33,266 bases of DNA from UBA12481 sp012523435 (GTDB lineage Bacteria > Bacteroidota > Bacteroidia > Bacteroidales > UBA12481): the NCBI GenBank assembly GCA_028686135.1, contig JAQUCP010000023.1, positions 1 through 33,266 on the forward strand, read 5' to 3'. The notes beneath the pieces were generated by a model that searched no databases, was not told the DNA's origin, and was given only the letters and a program-made list of their open reading frames with translations. A program made the position numbers and the translations under genes. Of this stretch, positions 22,970-30,365 are shown in pieces. The stretch's first letter is position 1, and every line of letters starts with the position of its first letter.

Positions 22970-23683
22970 TCAATCCTCCCCGTTAATTGGTTCAACCAGA
23001 TTATCAGAATGTAACAGACCATCGCTCAGCCTGATAATACGTCTAAGGTACCCAATGACTTTCTCATCATGCGTAGCGAAAAGAAAGGTGGTTCCCAGCT
23101 CCCTGTTGATCTTGACCATGGTCTTAAGGATGTGGTGGGAATTGTCAGCATCGAGGTTGGCCGTCGGTTCATCGGCCAGAACCAGCTCAGGGTGCTTCAC
23201 AATCGCCCGGGCAATGGCCACCCGCTGGCACTCGCCTCCCGACATTTGGGCTGGTCTCGACTTGACCTTTTCAGCCAACCCAACCCACTCCAGAGCCTCC
23301 ATCACCGCCTTTTTCCGTTCGGCACTTCCCATCCTGAGAAGCAAAAGCGGGAATTCAACGTTCTCATAAGCTGTATATACGGGTAACAGATTGTAAGTCT
23401 GGAAGATAAATCCGATATGATGATTTCTCAATCGGGCCGCTTCCGCGTGACTCAGCCTTCCAATATCGCGGCCAAGAACGAGGGCTGAACCTTCACTTGG
23501 GGAGTCGAGCGACCCGACAATGTTCAGCAGGGTGGATTTACCCGAACCACTGGGACCCACTAGTCCCGCGAATTCACCTCCCATCACAGAGAAGCTCAGA
23601 CCCTTCAAGGCAGTGAATTCCTTGGTTCCCATGGGAAACCTCTTCACTAAATCCCGAAGTTCAATTTTTATTGACTCTTTCAT
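22970..23683 (-). CDS. LolD/MacB-type ABC transporter ATP-binding protein
   Basis: The 237-residue ATPase is complete: Walker A GPSGSGKST (residues 43-51), Q-loop FIFQTYNLLPVYTAYENVEF, signature MSGGECQRVAIARA, Walker B LVLADEPTANLD and the switch histidine in FLFATHDEKV. The LLPVYTAYENVE stretch is typical of the LolD/MacB/FtsE group that powers mechanotransmission across the periplasm rather than substrate import. One base separates it from the first permease. A 42-bp gap containing a 12-bp tandem repeat separates it from the upstream barrel gene. Confidence 0.93.
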   Translation of the reverse strand: MKESIKIELRDLVKRFPMGTKEFTALKGLSFSVMGGEFAGLVGPSGSGKSTLLNIVGSLDSPSEGSALVLGRDIGRLSHAEAARLRNHHIGFIFQTYNLLPVYTAYENVEFPLLLLRMGSAERKKAVMEALEWVGLAEKVKSRPAQMSGGECQRVAIARAIVKHPELVLADEPTANLDADNSHHILKTMVKINRELGTTFLFATHDEKVIGYLRRIIRLSDGLLHSDNLVEPINGED

Positions 23684-23689
23684 AACGTA

Positions 23690-23725
23690 TTGATTATGAG
23701 GTTGATTATGAGGTTGATTATGAGT
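23690..23725. repeat. Three tandem copies of a 12-bp unit
   Basis: The plus-strand unit TTGATTATGAGG occurs at 23690-23701 and 23702-23713, with a third copy at 23714-23725 differing in the last base. It fills nearly all of the 42-bp gap between the barrel stop and the ATPase start. Copy number changes would alter spacing in the polycistronic mRNA without touching a coding frame. Confidence 0.9.
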
Positions 23726-24871
23726 TTAATGATGATAGATCAAAACGATTTGCAAACCTTTGCCAGCCAAGAAATCCGAATTACCGGTTGTCCGGAAAAT
23801 TTCGAATGTATTGGGATTCCAAAACCCAATGAGGTTAAGCGAGAGATGATCGAAACGCATCTGCCAGCTCAGGAACCGGTACCAGGATCGGTCGCGCCAA
23901 TGGAAATAGAGCATTCCGCTAACCGAATGGATGAGATTAACAGGATAGTTGAGCATCAGGGCAGAAAAGTTCTCGGCCACACCGGATTCCCACGGTTGGG
24001 CTGCCGTTGAATAAAGGAACTGCTCAAAGGCACTTGTCAGGCCGTTCCCTATTCCCCAGGTGTAGTCGGCCCCAAGGGTCATTGCCCGCGTATGATTCAT
24101 CAGGTCGGGCTGCAGATCCGTCCAGGTCCAACAACCCTCAAACCACAGCCCGGCGCCGAGGTCCCACTTACCGTCGAGACCGATGCGGTATTCTGGCATC
24201 GCCGGATTGCCGGTAAACGGGGGCATCGACCGCTGTGGGTCGATCTGACGGAAATGGCCACTTAGAGCCACCTCCCCTGGTCCGGCGGGATGCTGGATCC
24301 GGAATCCGGCTTCCGGAATCCATTTCATGCCGGGAATCAGCTCCCAGCCTTTGGTTTCTCCATTGCCGAGCAGGCCCCACAACCAAATGTTGGCATTGTT
24401 TGGAAAGAAATATTTCACCAAAGCACCATACACCCCATCAGTTAACTGCAGCGGATCGCGCGGATCGAGCCGGTCGAACCACATCAGGGGCCGAAGCATC
24501 GTCGCGCTTCCGAAATTGATTTTCTGAAGCCCCAGGCGCACGTCGAACCTGTCCCCCGACAAACGCCCCCACATCCGGTAAGGCTTGATGCTCCCATCAA
24601 AACCCAGGGAGTCAGGGGCTATGAAGTAACTATTCAGCCAACCATTAGCCGAGAGTTCGCCCTCCAGAACCAGACTGTGGCTCAAAGGCATGCTCCCCTT
24701 GAGCTCGGGTATATACCGCAGGCCGTTCACCATCTGGTAGGGATCGGAAAACTTCGACACGTGGAGCAGGGAGGCCTGACCGGAAAAGGTCAGCTCCTGA
24801 GCAGCCCCTCCCAAATAGAAAAGCAGGAGAACGGCTGACAGTAGAAAGCTACTAAGCCGATTACTGATCAT
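23726..24871 (-). CDS. Outer-membrane beta-barrel protein of the ABC/LolA operon
   Basis: From the ATG at 24871 there is a signal peptide (LLSAVLLLFYLGGAAQ) followed by 350 residues of alternating short strands. Examples are PYRMWGRLSGDRFDVRLGLQKINFG, LDPRDPLQLTDGVYGALVKYFF and WNPNTFEIFRTTGN. The GLQKINFGSATMLRPLMWFDRLDPRDP segment looks like the porin-type 'K-Q...WG..D...P.DP' block of other barrels, including the DUF1302-like one at 4623. Named family unknown. The start overlaps the TetR stop by 11 bp; a longer frame back to 24931 adds residues ahead of the signal and is rejected. Likely the outer-membrane end of the ABC/LolA route. Confidence 0.75.
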   Translation of the reverse strand: MISNRLSSFLLSAVLLLFYLGGAAQELTFSGQASLLHVSKFSDPYQMVNGLRYIPELKGSMPLSHSLVLEGELSANGWLNSYFIAPDSLGFDGSIKPYRMWGRLSGDRFDVRLGLQKINFGSATMLRPLMWFDRLDPRDPLQLTDGVYGALVKYFFPNNANIWLWGLLGNGETKGWELIPGMKWIPEAGFRIQHPAGPGEVALSGHFRQIDPQRSMPPFTGNPAMPEYRIGLDGKWDLGAGLWFEGCWTWTDLQPDLMNHTRAMTLGADYTWGIGNGLTSAFEQFLYSTAAQPWESGVAENFSALMLNYPVNLIHSVSGMLYFHWRDRSWYRFLSWQMRFDHLSLNLIGFWNPNTFEIFRTTGNSDFLAGKGLQIVLIYHH

Positions 24872-25478
24872 CTTCAGATTGGTTGGGACGTGGCAGAATA
24901 CCATAGAAAAAAAAGTTGACCAGCTCCCCAATCATATCGTGCGGATTGGCAAACAACATCTTATAGCGCTCATCCTTAAGCATTTCCGGCATCATATTCA
25001 AAAAATAGAAGACAAACTGCAGGTTCAGGTCCTGCCTGATCTCCCCCAACTGCTGAGCCTGAGTAAAATCCTGCAGCACCTGCTCGAAGTTCCGCAACGA
25101 CTGTTTGGCAATCAAAGCAGTGAACTCCGGATCGCCCGACGAGAGGAAATCGTTAATGAACTCCTGACTGACAGAACCGGAAAACTCCAGCTTCATTTTG
25201 ATGATCTCCTTCACCTTTTCCTCAAAACTCCCAGGAGCAATCATGATATCGTGATAATCCCTGAATCCCTGTTCAATCAACTCATTAACCAGATACCGTG
25301 CGACATCCATCTTGTTGGAGTAGAACTTGTAAAAGGTCATCTTGCTCACGGAGGCCTCCTGGCAGATCTCTTCCACCGTGACCTTCCTAAATCCATACCT
25401 ATAAAAGAGGGCCAACGCTGCCTCATTCAGCTGCTTAAGCTTCGGGTTCTCCTTCTCTTGATTGGTGAATTTAACCAT
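24861..25478 (-). CDS. TetR/AcrR-family transcriptional regulator
   Basis: The 205-residue protein has the standard N-terminal helix-turn-helix (about residues 15-62): LNEAALALFYRYGFRKVTVEEI then CQEASVSKMTFYKFYSNKMDVARYLV. The C-terminal all-helical ligand domain is not closely recognisable. It is the first gene of the minus-strand operon and overlaps the barrel gene by 11 bp, so it probably represses its own operon. A promoter element and an inverted repeat just upstream (25499-25524) fit autoregulation. The inducing ligand may be the transported substrate. Confidence 0.9.
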   Translation of the reverse strand: MVKFTNQEKENPKLKQLNEAALALFYRYGFRKVTVEEICQEASVSKMTFYKFYSNKMDVARYLVNELIEQGFRDYHDIMIAPGSFEEKVKEIIKMKLEFSGSVSQEFINDFLSSGDPEFTALIAKQSLRNFEQVLQDFTQAQQLGEIRQDLNLQFVFYFLNMMPEMLKDERYKMLFANPHDMIGELVNFFFYGILPRPNQSEDDQ

Positions 25479-25498
25479 GATATCAATTTTATACTCTG

Positions 25499-25524
25499 CA
25501 AAGATAATTACGTTTTTTGTAATT
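25499..25524 (-). promoter_or_regulatory. Promoter -7 element overlapped by candidate TetR operator
   Basis: On the minus strand TATCTTTG (25499-25506) matches the -7 consensus, 21 bases before the TetR ATG. Directly upstream AATTAC (25506-25511) and GTAATT (25519-25524) form a perfect 6-bp inverted repeat with a 7-bp spacer, between the -7 and expected -33 positions. No good TTTG is present at -33. Confidence 0.45.
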
Positions 25525-25589
25525 TCTTACATAATCCGTAAATTATTTTTCCATTCGTATTTTTAATTGAAAACCGGGATTATTCACCC

Positions 25590-26948
25590 TCATTCATCCA
25601 CATCCAGCTTCTTGATCAGGCTATCCAACGGCTTACCAAGGCGGGTCAATCGCTGTTTTCTCCAGCAGAAGACCAGGTATCCAGTTGCGATAAACATCAG
25701 AAAAAACAGGATCTTGAACGGGTTCTTCAGGTCGTACAGGATGATCACGCCAAAGAAAAGCACCATAGCCAGGCCAACCAGGACGGCGGCACGGAGCCAG
25801 AACCTTGAAATCCGGAAGGGTCGGGCATTAAACTGTTTGGGATACTGGGTTGGGAATCTCCAGGCAGCCAAAAGGATTGGAACGAAAATCACTAGTCCGC
25901 CGAGTGAAGCGTACGAGGCGAAGGTGTTCAGGGAGAATCCGGAGAGAATACCGGCCACCGACAAGGCATAGATAAGGGTAAGTAAAACCCAGGGAACCTG
26001 TTTCCCGGGAGTTAGTCGGCCCATCCAGGCAGGCAACATCTGGTCCTGGACAATCATGAATAGAGATCTGGTTCCTATGATTAACAGGGAATTAAGCGTG
26101 GTTAAAAGTGCCAGGACGGCTCCACCAACGACAAAGAAGACATAAAATCCGTTTCCCAAAAATGATTTCCCGGCCACCAGCAGGGGCTCTGGTGCATCCT
26201 GGAGCATTTCACCGGGAACACTGCCAACCGTGACAAACGAGAGCCCCACATAAAGCAACATTACCAACGGAAATGCGATATAAAAAGCTCGCGGGATCGT
26301 TTTTCCTGGGTTTTTGATTTCTGATCCCAGCTCAACCACGCCATTCCCTCCGAAATAGGTAAATGAAAGCAGGGCTACACCCAAAATCAGGCCGCCGCTA
26401 CCGGTTTCCAGTAGAGGATGAAAACGGGACACTTCAACCGTGTCAATACCCCCAGAAATAAAGACGACAAGTGCCGTGATGAGCACCAGGATCAATATCC
26501 CCTGGAATTGAGCTGCCATCTTAACTCCAAGAAGATTAATCAGATAGAAAATCGTCAGAATCACCAGCGCGAGAACGGTGACATTCACCTCCGGAGCCAA
26601 CGATTCGATATACCGCGAACAACCAATCAGGTAGAGCGGGATCTGTCCAAAAAAGGAGGCCAGGGCATACACCCAAACTCCGGTAAAAGCAAGTCCGGGC
26701 GATACCATCCGACTGGCATACATATAGTTAGCTCCGGATATTGGCATGGCTGAAGCAAGCATAGCCAATGGCATCATACTGATAAATACCGGAATGGCAG
26801 CAAAAAAATACGCCAAAGGTAAAGCCTGGGCTGAGTATTGATAAACCAAGCCGGTATAGACAAATACTCCTCCCCCGATCATGAATCCAATCATGATGTA
26901 AGCAACAAGCGGAAGACCGATCTTCTGCCTAAATTGAATATCGCTCAT
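25590..26948 (-). CDS. APC superfamily amino acid permease
   Basis: The 452-residue integral membrane protein has about twelve hydrophobic helices. The first helix carries the unwound substrate-binding motif IMIGFMIGGGVFVYTG, equivalent to the GxGIF motif of APC transporters. Later landmarks are PISGANYMYASRMVSPGLAF (TM3) and FTYFGGNGVVELGSEIKNPGKTIPRA (TM6 and the following loop), both typical of amino acid/polyamine permeases of the AAT/YfnA kind. The gene stands alone, divergent from the methionine sulfoxide reductase gene. Substrate cannot be assigned, and coupling to sulfur amino acids is only a guess from the neighbour. Confidence 0.88.
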   Translation of the reverse strand: MSDIQFRQKIGLPLVAYIMIGFMIGGGVFVYTGLVYQYSAQALPLAYFFAAIPVFISMMPLAMLASAMPISGANYMYASRMVSPGLAFTGVWVYALASFFGQIPLYLIGCSRYIESLAPEVNVTVLALVILTIFYLINLLGVKMAAQFQGILILVLITALVVFISGGIDTVEVSRFHPLLETGSGGLILGVALLSFTYFGGNGVVELGSEIKNPGKTIPRAFYIAFPLVMLLYVGLSFVTVGSVPGEMLQDAPEPLLVAGKSFLGNGFYVFFVVGGAVLALLTTLNSLLIIGTRSLFMIVQDQMLPAWMGRLTPGKQVPWVLLTLIYALSVAGILSGFSLNTFASYASLGGLVIFVPILLAAWRFPTQYPKQFNARPFRISRFWLRAAVLVGLAMVLFFGVIILYDLKNPFKILFFLMFIATGYLVFCWRKQRLTRLGKPLDSLIKKLDVDE

Positions 26949-27039
26949 AGGTTCGTTTTAGACAGGTTAAGATAAACAATTTTTGTTCCTGTGGGTTCTA
27001 CTTCCTGAGACGCAATTAAATTATTTTAAGATTATCCTG

Positions 27040-27966
27040 ATGCGATTTCTGCCTTTTGTGATAACTATCCTGACGATTATGAACAGCAACCTGAATGCAC
27101 AATCGGACCACCGAAACCCGTTGTCGGATGAGGAAAAACGAGTGATCATCCATAAAGGAACAGAACGCCCCTGGACCGGGAAATACCTGGGCAACCAAGA
27201 AACGGGAATCTACACCTGTAAGTGGTGTGATGCCCCACTCTATCACACCCGGGACCAGTTCGATTCCCATTGCGGCTGGCCTAGTTTTGATGATGAGATC
27301 CCGGGAGCGGTGGAACGGCGCCAGGATGCTGATGGCCTGCGAACGGAAATCCTCTGTGCGAACTGTGGCGGGCATCTTGGGCATGTGTTTGAGGGAGAAG
27401 GATTTACCCAAAAAAACATTCGTCATTGCGTCAATTCTATATCGCTCAATTTCAAGCCATTACAACCGATAAACAAACCTGGTTCGACCGAAACAGCCAT
27501 TTTTGCCTGTGGCTGTTTCTGGGGTGTGGAGCATTACTTTAAAAGGGCCACCGGCGTGATCAGCACCGAAGTGGGATACACCGGAGGAACCAAAGAAAAT
27601 CCGACATACGAGGAGGTGTGTTCGCACACCACGGGGCACGTGGAGGCAATCCGGGTTTTCTATGATCCAACCAAAACCTCCTACGAAGAGTTGGCAAAAC
27701 TGTTTTTCGAGATTCATGATCCTACCCAGACGAACGGTCAGGGCCCTGATATTGGACCTCAATACCTCAGCGAAGTATTCTATCTTAATGAAGATCAGAA
27801 AATTACAACAGAAAGACTGATCGGAATTTTAAAACAAAAAGGTCTTCGGGTGGCTACGAAAGTCAGGCCAGCCACCACCTTTTGGCCAGCCGAGGAATAT
27901 CATCAGGATTATTACAGCAAAACGGGCGGCATGCCATACTGCCATTTCCGCACCGCACGGTTTTAA
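27040..27966 (+). CDS. Exported bifunctional methionine sulfoxide reductase MsrB-MsrA
   Basis: The 308-residue fusion repairs oxidised methionine of both stereoisomers. The N-terminal MsrB domain (about 25-140) has the four zinc cysteines, Cys60 and Cys63 (YTCKWC) and Cys106 and Cys109 (CANCGG), and catalytic Cys130 in IRHCVNS. The MsrA domain (about 150-305) has catalytic Cys159 in ACGCFWGVEHYF, plus VGYTGG and EEYHQDYY. A signal peptide (FLPFVITILTIMNSNLNAQ) indicates export, so it should act on envelope proteins using periplasmic thiol donors. The longer frame from TTG 26983 adds residues before the signal, so ATG 27040 is taken. The B-then-A order is common in Bacteroidota. Confidence 0.93.
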   Translation: MRFLPFVITILTIMNSNLNAQSDHRNPLSDEEKRVIIHKGTERPWTGKYLGNQETGIYTCKWCDAPLYHTRDQFDSHCGWPSFDDEIPGAVERRQDADGLRTEILCANCGGHLGHVFEGEGFTQKNIRHCVNSISLNFKPLQPINKPGSTETAIFACGCFWGVEHYFKRATGVISTEVGYTGGTKENPTYEEVCSHTTGHVEAIRVFYDPTKTSYEELAKLFFEIHDPTQTNGQGPDIGPQYLSEVFYLNEDQKITTERLIGILKQKGLRVATKVRPATTFWPAEEYHQDYYSKTGGMPYCHFRTARF

Positions 27967-28000
27967 GGGGTACGCGAAAGCCCCCTGCGAAGCATTTTAT

Positions 28001-28008
28001 TACTTTTG
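28001..28008 (+). promoter_or_regulatory. -7 element with very short leader for the amidase gene
   Basis: TACTTTTG is a perfect TAnnTTTG and ends only four bases before ATG 28013, so transcription would start at or next to the start codon. No TTTG is seen at the -33 position. Confidence 0.45.
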
Positions 28009-28012
28009 TATC

Positions 28013-29260
28013 ATGAAAACCTGGATATCAGGACTGTTCATGCTGGCTTTCGCCACACAAGTTCAGTCACAATATATTGACCATCAGCCACTGGTTATCC
28101 CGTCAGGAAATGAACCCTTTGGGACCAGTCAGCTGATTAACGTCGAAACAACCCGTCCGGTGGTAGCTGCAAACATCCGCCTGAATCCGGAGCAGGATCT
28201 CACCGGAGCTTATCTCATCGCCGGGCTTGACACCTTTTTATTATCACTTGATGAAGACAATGAGCCCGGTGAGCCTCTATTCAGTAGCCCGGTGCTATTT
28301 CCGGCCCCAGTGAGCAGGATAAGCCTATTCCCAGGGGCTCTGACGGGTCAGGCAGAACTTCTTCTGGTTCCGGCAGAGCATGCGATTTTACCTGAAAGCC
28401 GGTATCCCCACCCCGTTGACTTGACCGGGAACATCGGCCTTCCGCCCATGATCGACCAGCAGGTGTGGAGAGCAGGATTACCCAGCCCAAATTATGAACG
28501 GATTCATAACCAGGTCAGGAATGTGATCATCCACCATACTGCCTCCTCTAACCAGGTCACCGATTATACAACCGCTATTCGGTCGATCTATCTCCTTCAT
28601 ACCCAGACCAGAGGCTGGTCGGATATTGGCTATAATTATCTGGTGGCCCCCAATGGGGTGATATACAAGGGTAGAGACCCAGGACCTTACCAACAGGATG
28701 AGGTTTTGGGCGCCCATTTTTGTGCCAGTAATACCGGAACCCTGGGTATCAGTATATTAGGCGATTATCAAAACACTCCCCCACCCGGGCTCGCGCTACA
28801 TGCTATCGAACGGTTGATAGCCTGGAAACTGCAGAAAGATCACCTCGATCCACTCGGGATCACTCCTCACCCCCTTAATCCAACGCTTCATGTGATTTCG
28901 GGGCACCGCGACGGGTGCGCCACCCTCTGCCCCGGAGATCAGCTCTACGCCATGCTCCCCGGGCTCCGAAACCGCGTTCATCAACTTATCATCCATACCG
29001 GCATTGATCTGACAGATCACCCTTCAACAAACGAACCAACCCTGATGATCTTTCCAAACCCGGTACGCGATTTCCTCACCATCGAGTCGGACCAGCCGAT
29101 CCGATATCTGCGTATCCTCAATTCCACCGGAAATCTTATCTGGCACCTGACTGGCCAACCTACTCAACTGGATGTAACCAACTGGATATCTGGCTGGTAT
29201 ATCATTCAGGTTTATGCCGATAACGCAGTGATCTCAAAAAAAATTCTCAAAATAAAATAG
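28013..29260 (+). CDS. T9SS-secreted N-acetylmuramoyl-L-alanine amidase (PGRP fold)
   Basis: The 415-residue protein has a signal peptide (MLAFATQVQSQ), an N-terminal beta-rich region, and an Amidase_2/peptidoglycan-recognition domain from about residue 165 to 325. The zinc site is built from a His of VIIHHTASS (His174 or His175), the His of ISGHRDGCAT and the Cys of LCPGDQLY. SDIGYNYLVAPNGVIYKGRD is the classic PGRP core. The last 70 residues (IFPNPVRDFLTIES to ISKKILKIK) form a type A sorting domain for type IX secretion, so the enzyme should cross the outer membrane and be surface-attached or released. It may attack peptidoglycan of other bacteria or remodel debris; this is inference. Confidence 0.9.
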   Translation: MKTWISGLFMLAFATQVQSQYIDHQPLVIPSGNEPFGTSQLINVETTRPVVAANIRLNPEQDLTGAYLIAGLDTFLLSLDEDNEPGEPLFSSPVLFPAPVSRISLFPGALTGQAELLLVPAEHAILPESRYPHPVDLTGNIGLPPMIDQQVWRAGLPSPNYERIHNQVRNVIIHHTASSNQVTDYTTAIRSIYLLHTQTRGWSDIGYNYLVAPNGVIYKGRDPGPYQQDEVLGAHFCASNTGTLGISILGDYQNTPPPGLALHAIERLIAWKLQKDHLDPLGITPHPLNPTLHVISGHRDGCATLCPGDQLYAMLPGLRNRVHQLIIHTGIDLTDHPSTNEPTLMIFPNPVRDFLTIESDQPIRYLRILNSTGNLIWHLTGQPTQLDVTNWISGWYIIQVYADNAVISKKILKIK

Positions 29261-29362
29261 ATTTTAACACTCTCAATGCCCGCCTGTTGTTGTTTTACCT
29301 ACATCGGCGTCAGCCAGTTGACTATCAGGCATTTCTAAAGGCTATGGAAGGGACTCTCTCCT

Positions 29363-29743
29363 TCATTCTGGGGTGGAACCCCAAGATTGGTCATGCTTAA
29401 TATCTATAAGAGCCTCCCGAATCCCAATCAGGGCGAATTTCTCAAGTATTGGTTCAGCTTTGTCCCATGACTTAAGCATGACAAACAGCTGATCTTCGGT
29501 TAGGTATCCCTTGATTTCAAGCAGGCTTAGGAATAAGACCAATCCCAGGTTCAAGTTAAGAGCCTGACAGTAACGAATCAGACTATCCAATCGTGGAATG
29601 ACACCGGACTCCCCGCCATACTTGTAAAGATTCAGGCTCGCTTCTTGGCTTACCCAGTTTAAGGATACATTGCTTTCCTGAGGCAAACGTATCATAATCT
29701 GTCGGATCAGATCACAGAGTTTATCTTCTAGTTGTGGTTTCAT
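29363..29743 (-). CDS. Small protein with possible HTH domain, function unknown
   Basis: From ATG 29743 the product is 126 residues and mostly helical. The segment VSLNWVSQEASLNLYKYGG followed by RLDSLIRYCQALNLNLGLVL has the cadence of a helix-turn-helix XRE-type domain, ending with the usual 'i.kl..aLgv...l' helix. No catalytic motifs, signal peptide or transmembrane segments are evident. The longer frame back to 29830 adds 29 residues of unlikely composition. It lies exactly at the border where base composition shifts toward AT-rich DNA. A TATCTTTA element upstream (about 29771-29778) resembles a -7 box with one mismatch. The regulatory role is tentative. Confidence 0.55.
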   Translation of the reverse strand: MKPQLEDKLCDLIRQIMIRLPQESNVSLNWVSQEASLNLYKYGGESGVIPRLDSLIRYCQALNLNLGLVLFLSLLEIKGYLTEDQLFVMLKSWDKAEPILEKFALIGIREALIDIKHDQSWGSTPE

Positions 29744-30041
29744 TGGTTTGGAGTTTTTTCGGATTTTATAAAGATAAGGATTTCTACATCCCTTTCCAAC
29801 CTCCAGAAACCACTTTGACCTATAATACAAGCCATTTTTTTGGTTATAAGGATTTGCCGGTTTACCTTGTCATCGATAATAAATTGTATTACAATGAGAT
29901 TAACAGGTGGCCGTAGAATAGACGAAGGGAGCTTTCAGCCAATATCTGCATGGTCAGAAAAAATGGGTATTGATAAGGATTAACTAGTATAGCTATTTTA
30001 ATCAAAATGTTTCTTTATTATTTTAAGTAAAATTCATAATT
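29744..30041. other. AT-rich intergenic stretch with possible gene remnant
   Basis: No complete gene is visible in these 298 bases. A plus-strand frame from about 29770 to 29916 reads protein-like (FYKDKDFYIPFQPPETTLTY, then KDLPVYLVIDNKLYYNEIN) but lacks a start. It may be the C-terminal stump of a secreted protein like the CxxC protein at 31456-31929. The rest, up to the peptide gene at 30042, must hold the cassette's promoter, but no consensus TTTG-N19-TAnnTTTG was found. Confidence 0.3.
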
Positions 30042-30302
30042 ATGAAAAGGAAAATTGGAATTGTTTTAGGCATTATCGCTATTTCATCAGTAATAGTTGT
30101 GTCCGCTTTTAATGTTGAAGAAGGCAAGGATATTGGATGCACTGAAGCAATACCTATGTCAGGGAATTGGGGCTATTGTACTCTTACATATTTCGAGTTC
30201 TTTCCTAATATACTCGAGTCGGCTGACTGTACTGTTACTGATGGTTATAAAAACTGTAATGGAGTAAAATTAGTTGTGATTCCTGTTGGAAGTCCTAATT
30301 GA
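30042..30302 (+). CDS. Secreted four-cysteine small peptide (NVEALA-like context)
   Basis: The 86-residue precursor has a lysine-rich start and a long hydrophobic signal (IGIVLGIIAISSVIVVSAF), then NVEEGKDIGC. The mature part has four cysteines (33, 46, 63 and 72), enough for two disulfides, plus several aromatic residues. Size, position and the AFNVE segment recall the NVEALA-type small exported peptides of Bacteroidota that lie beside 6-bladed propeller genes, but the full NVEALA motif is absent, so membership is not claimed. No modification enzyme is encoded next to it. First gene of the AT-rich cassette, 63 bp before the DUF4221 gene. Confidence 0.6.
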   Translation: MKRKIGIVLGIIAISSVIVVSAFNVEEGKDIGCTEAIPMSGNWGYCTLTYFEFFPNILESADCTVTDGYKNCNGVKLVVIPVGSPN

Positions 30303-30365
30303 AGTTCCACCTTATTGATCGAGTAGTATAGTTTTACTTTACCTCCCAAGGAACGGATAAAGCAT

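Noticed and set aside
24879..25541. 220-codon plus-strand frame opposite tetR
   Set aside because: The minus strand encodes a complete TetR protein; the plus frame has no recognisable feature.
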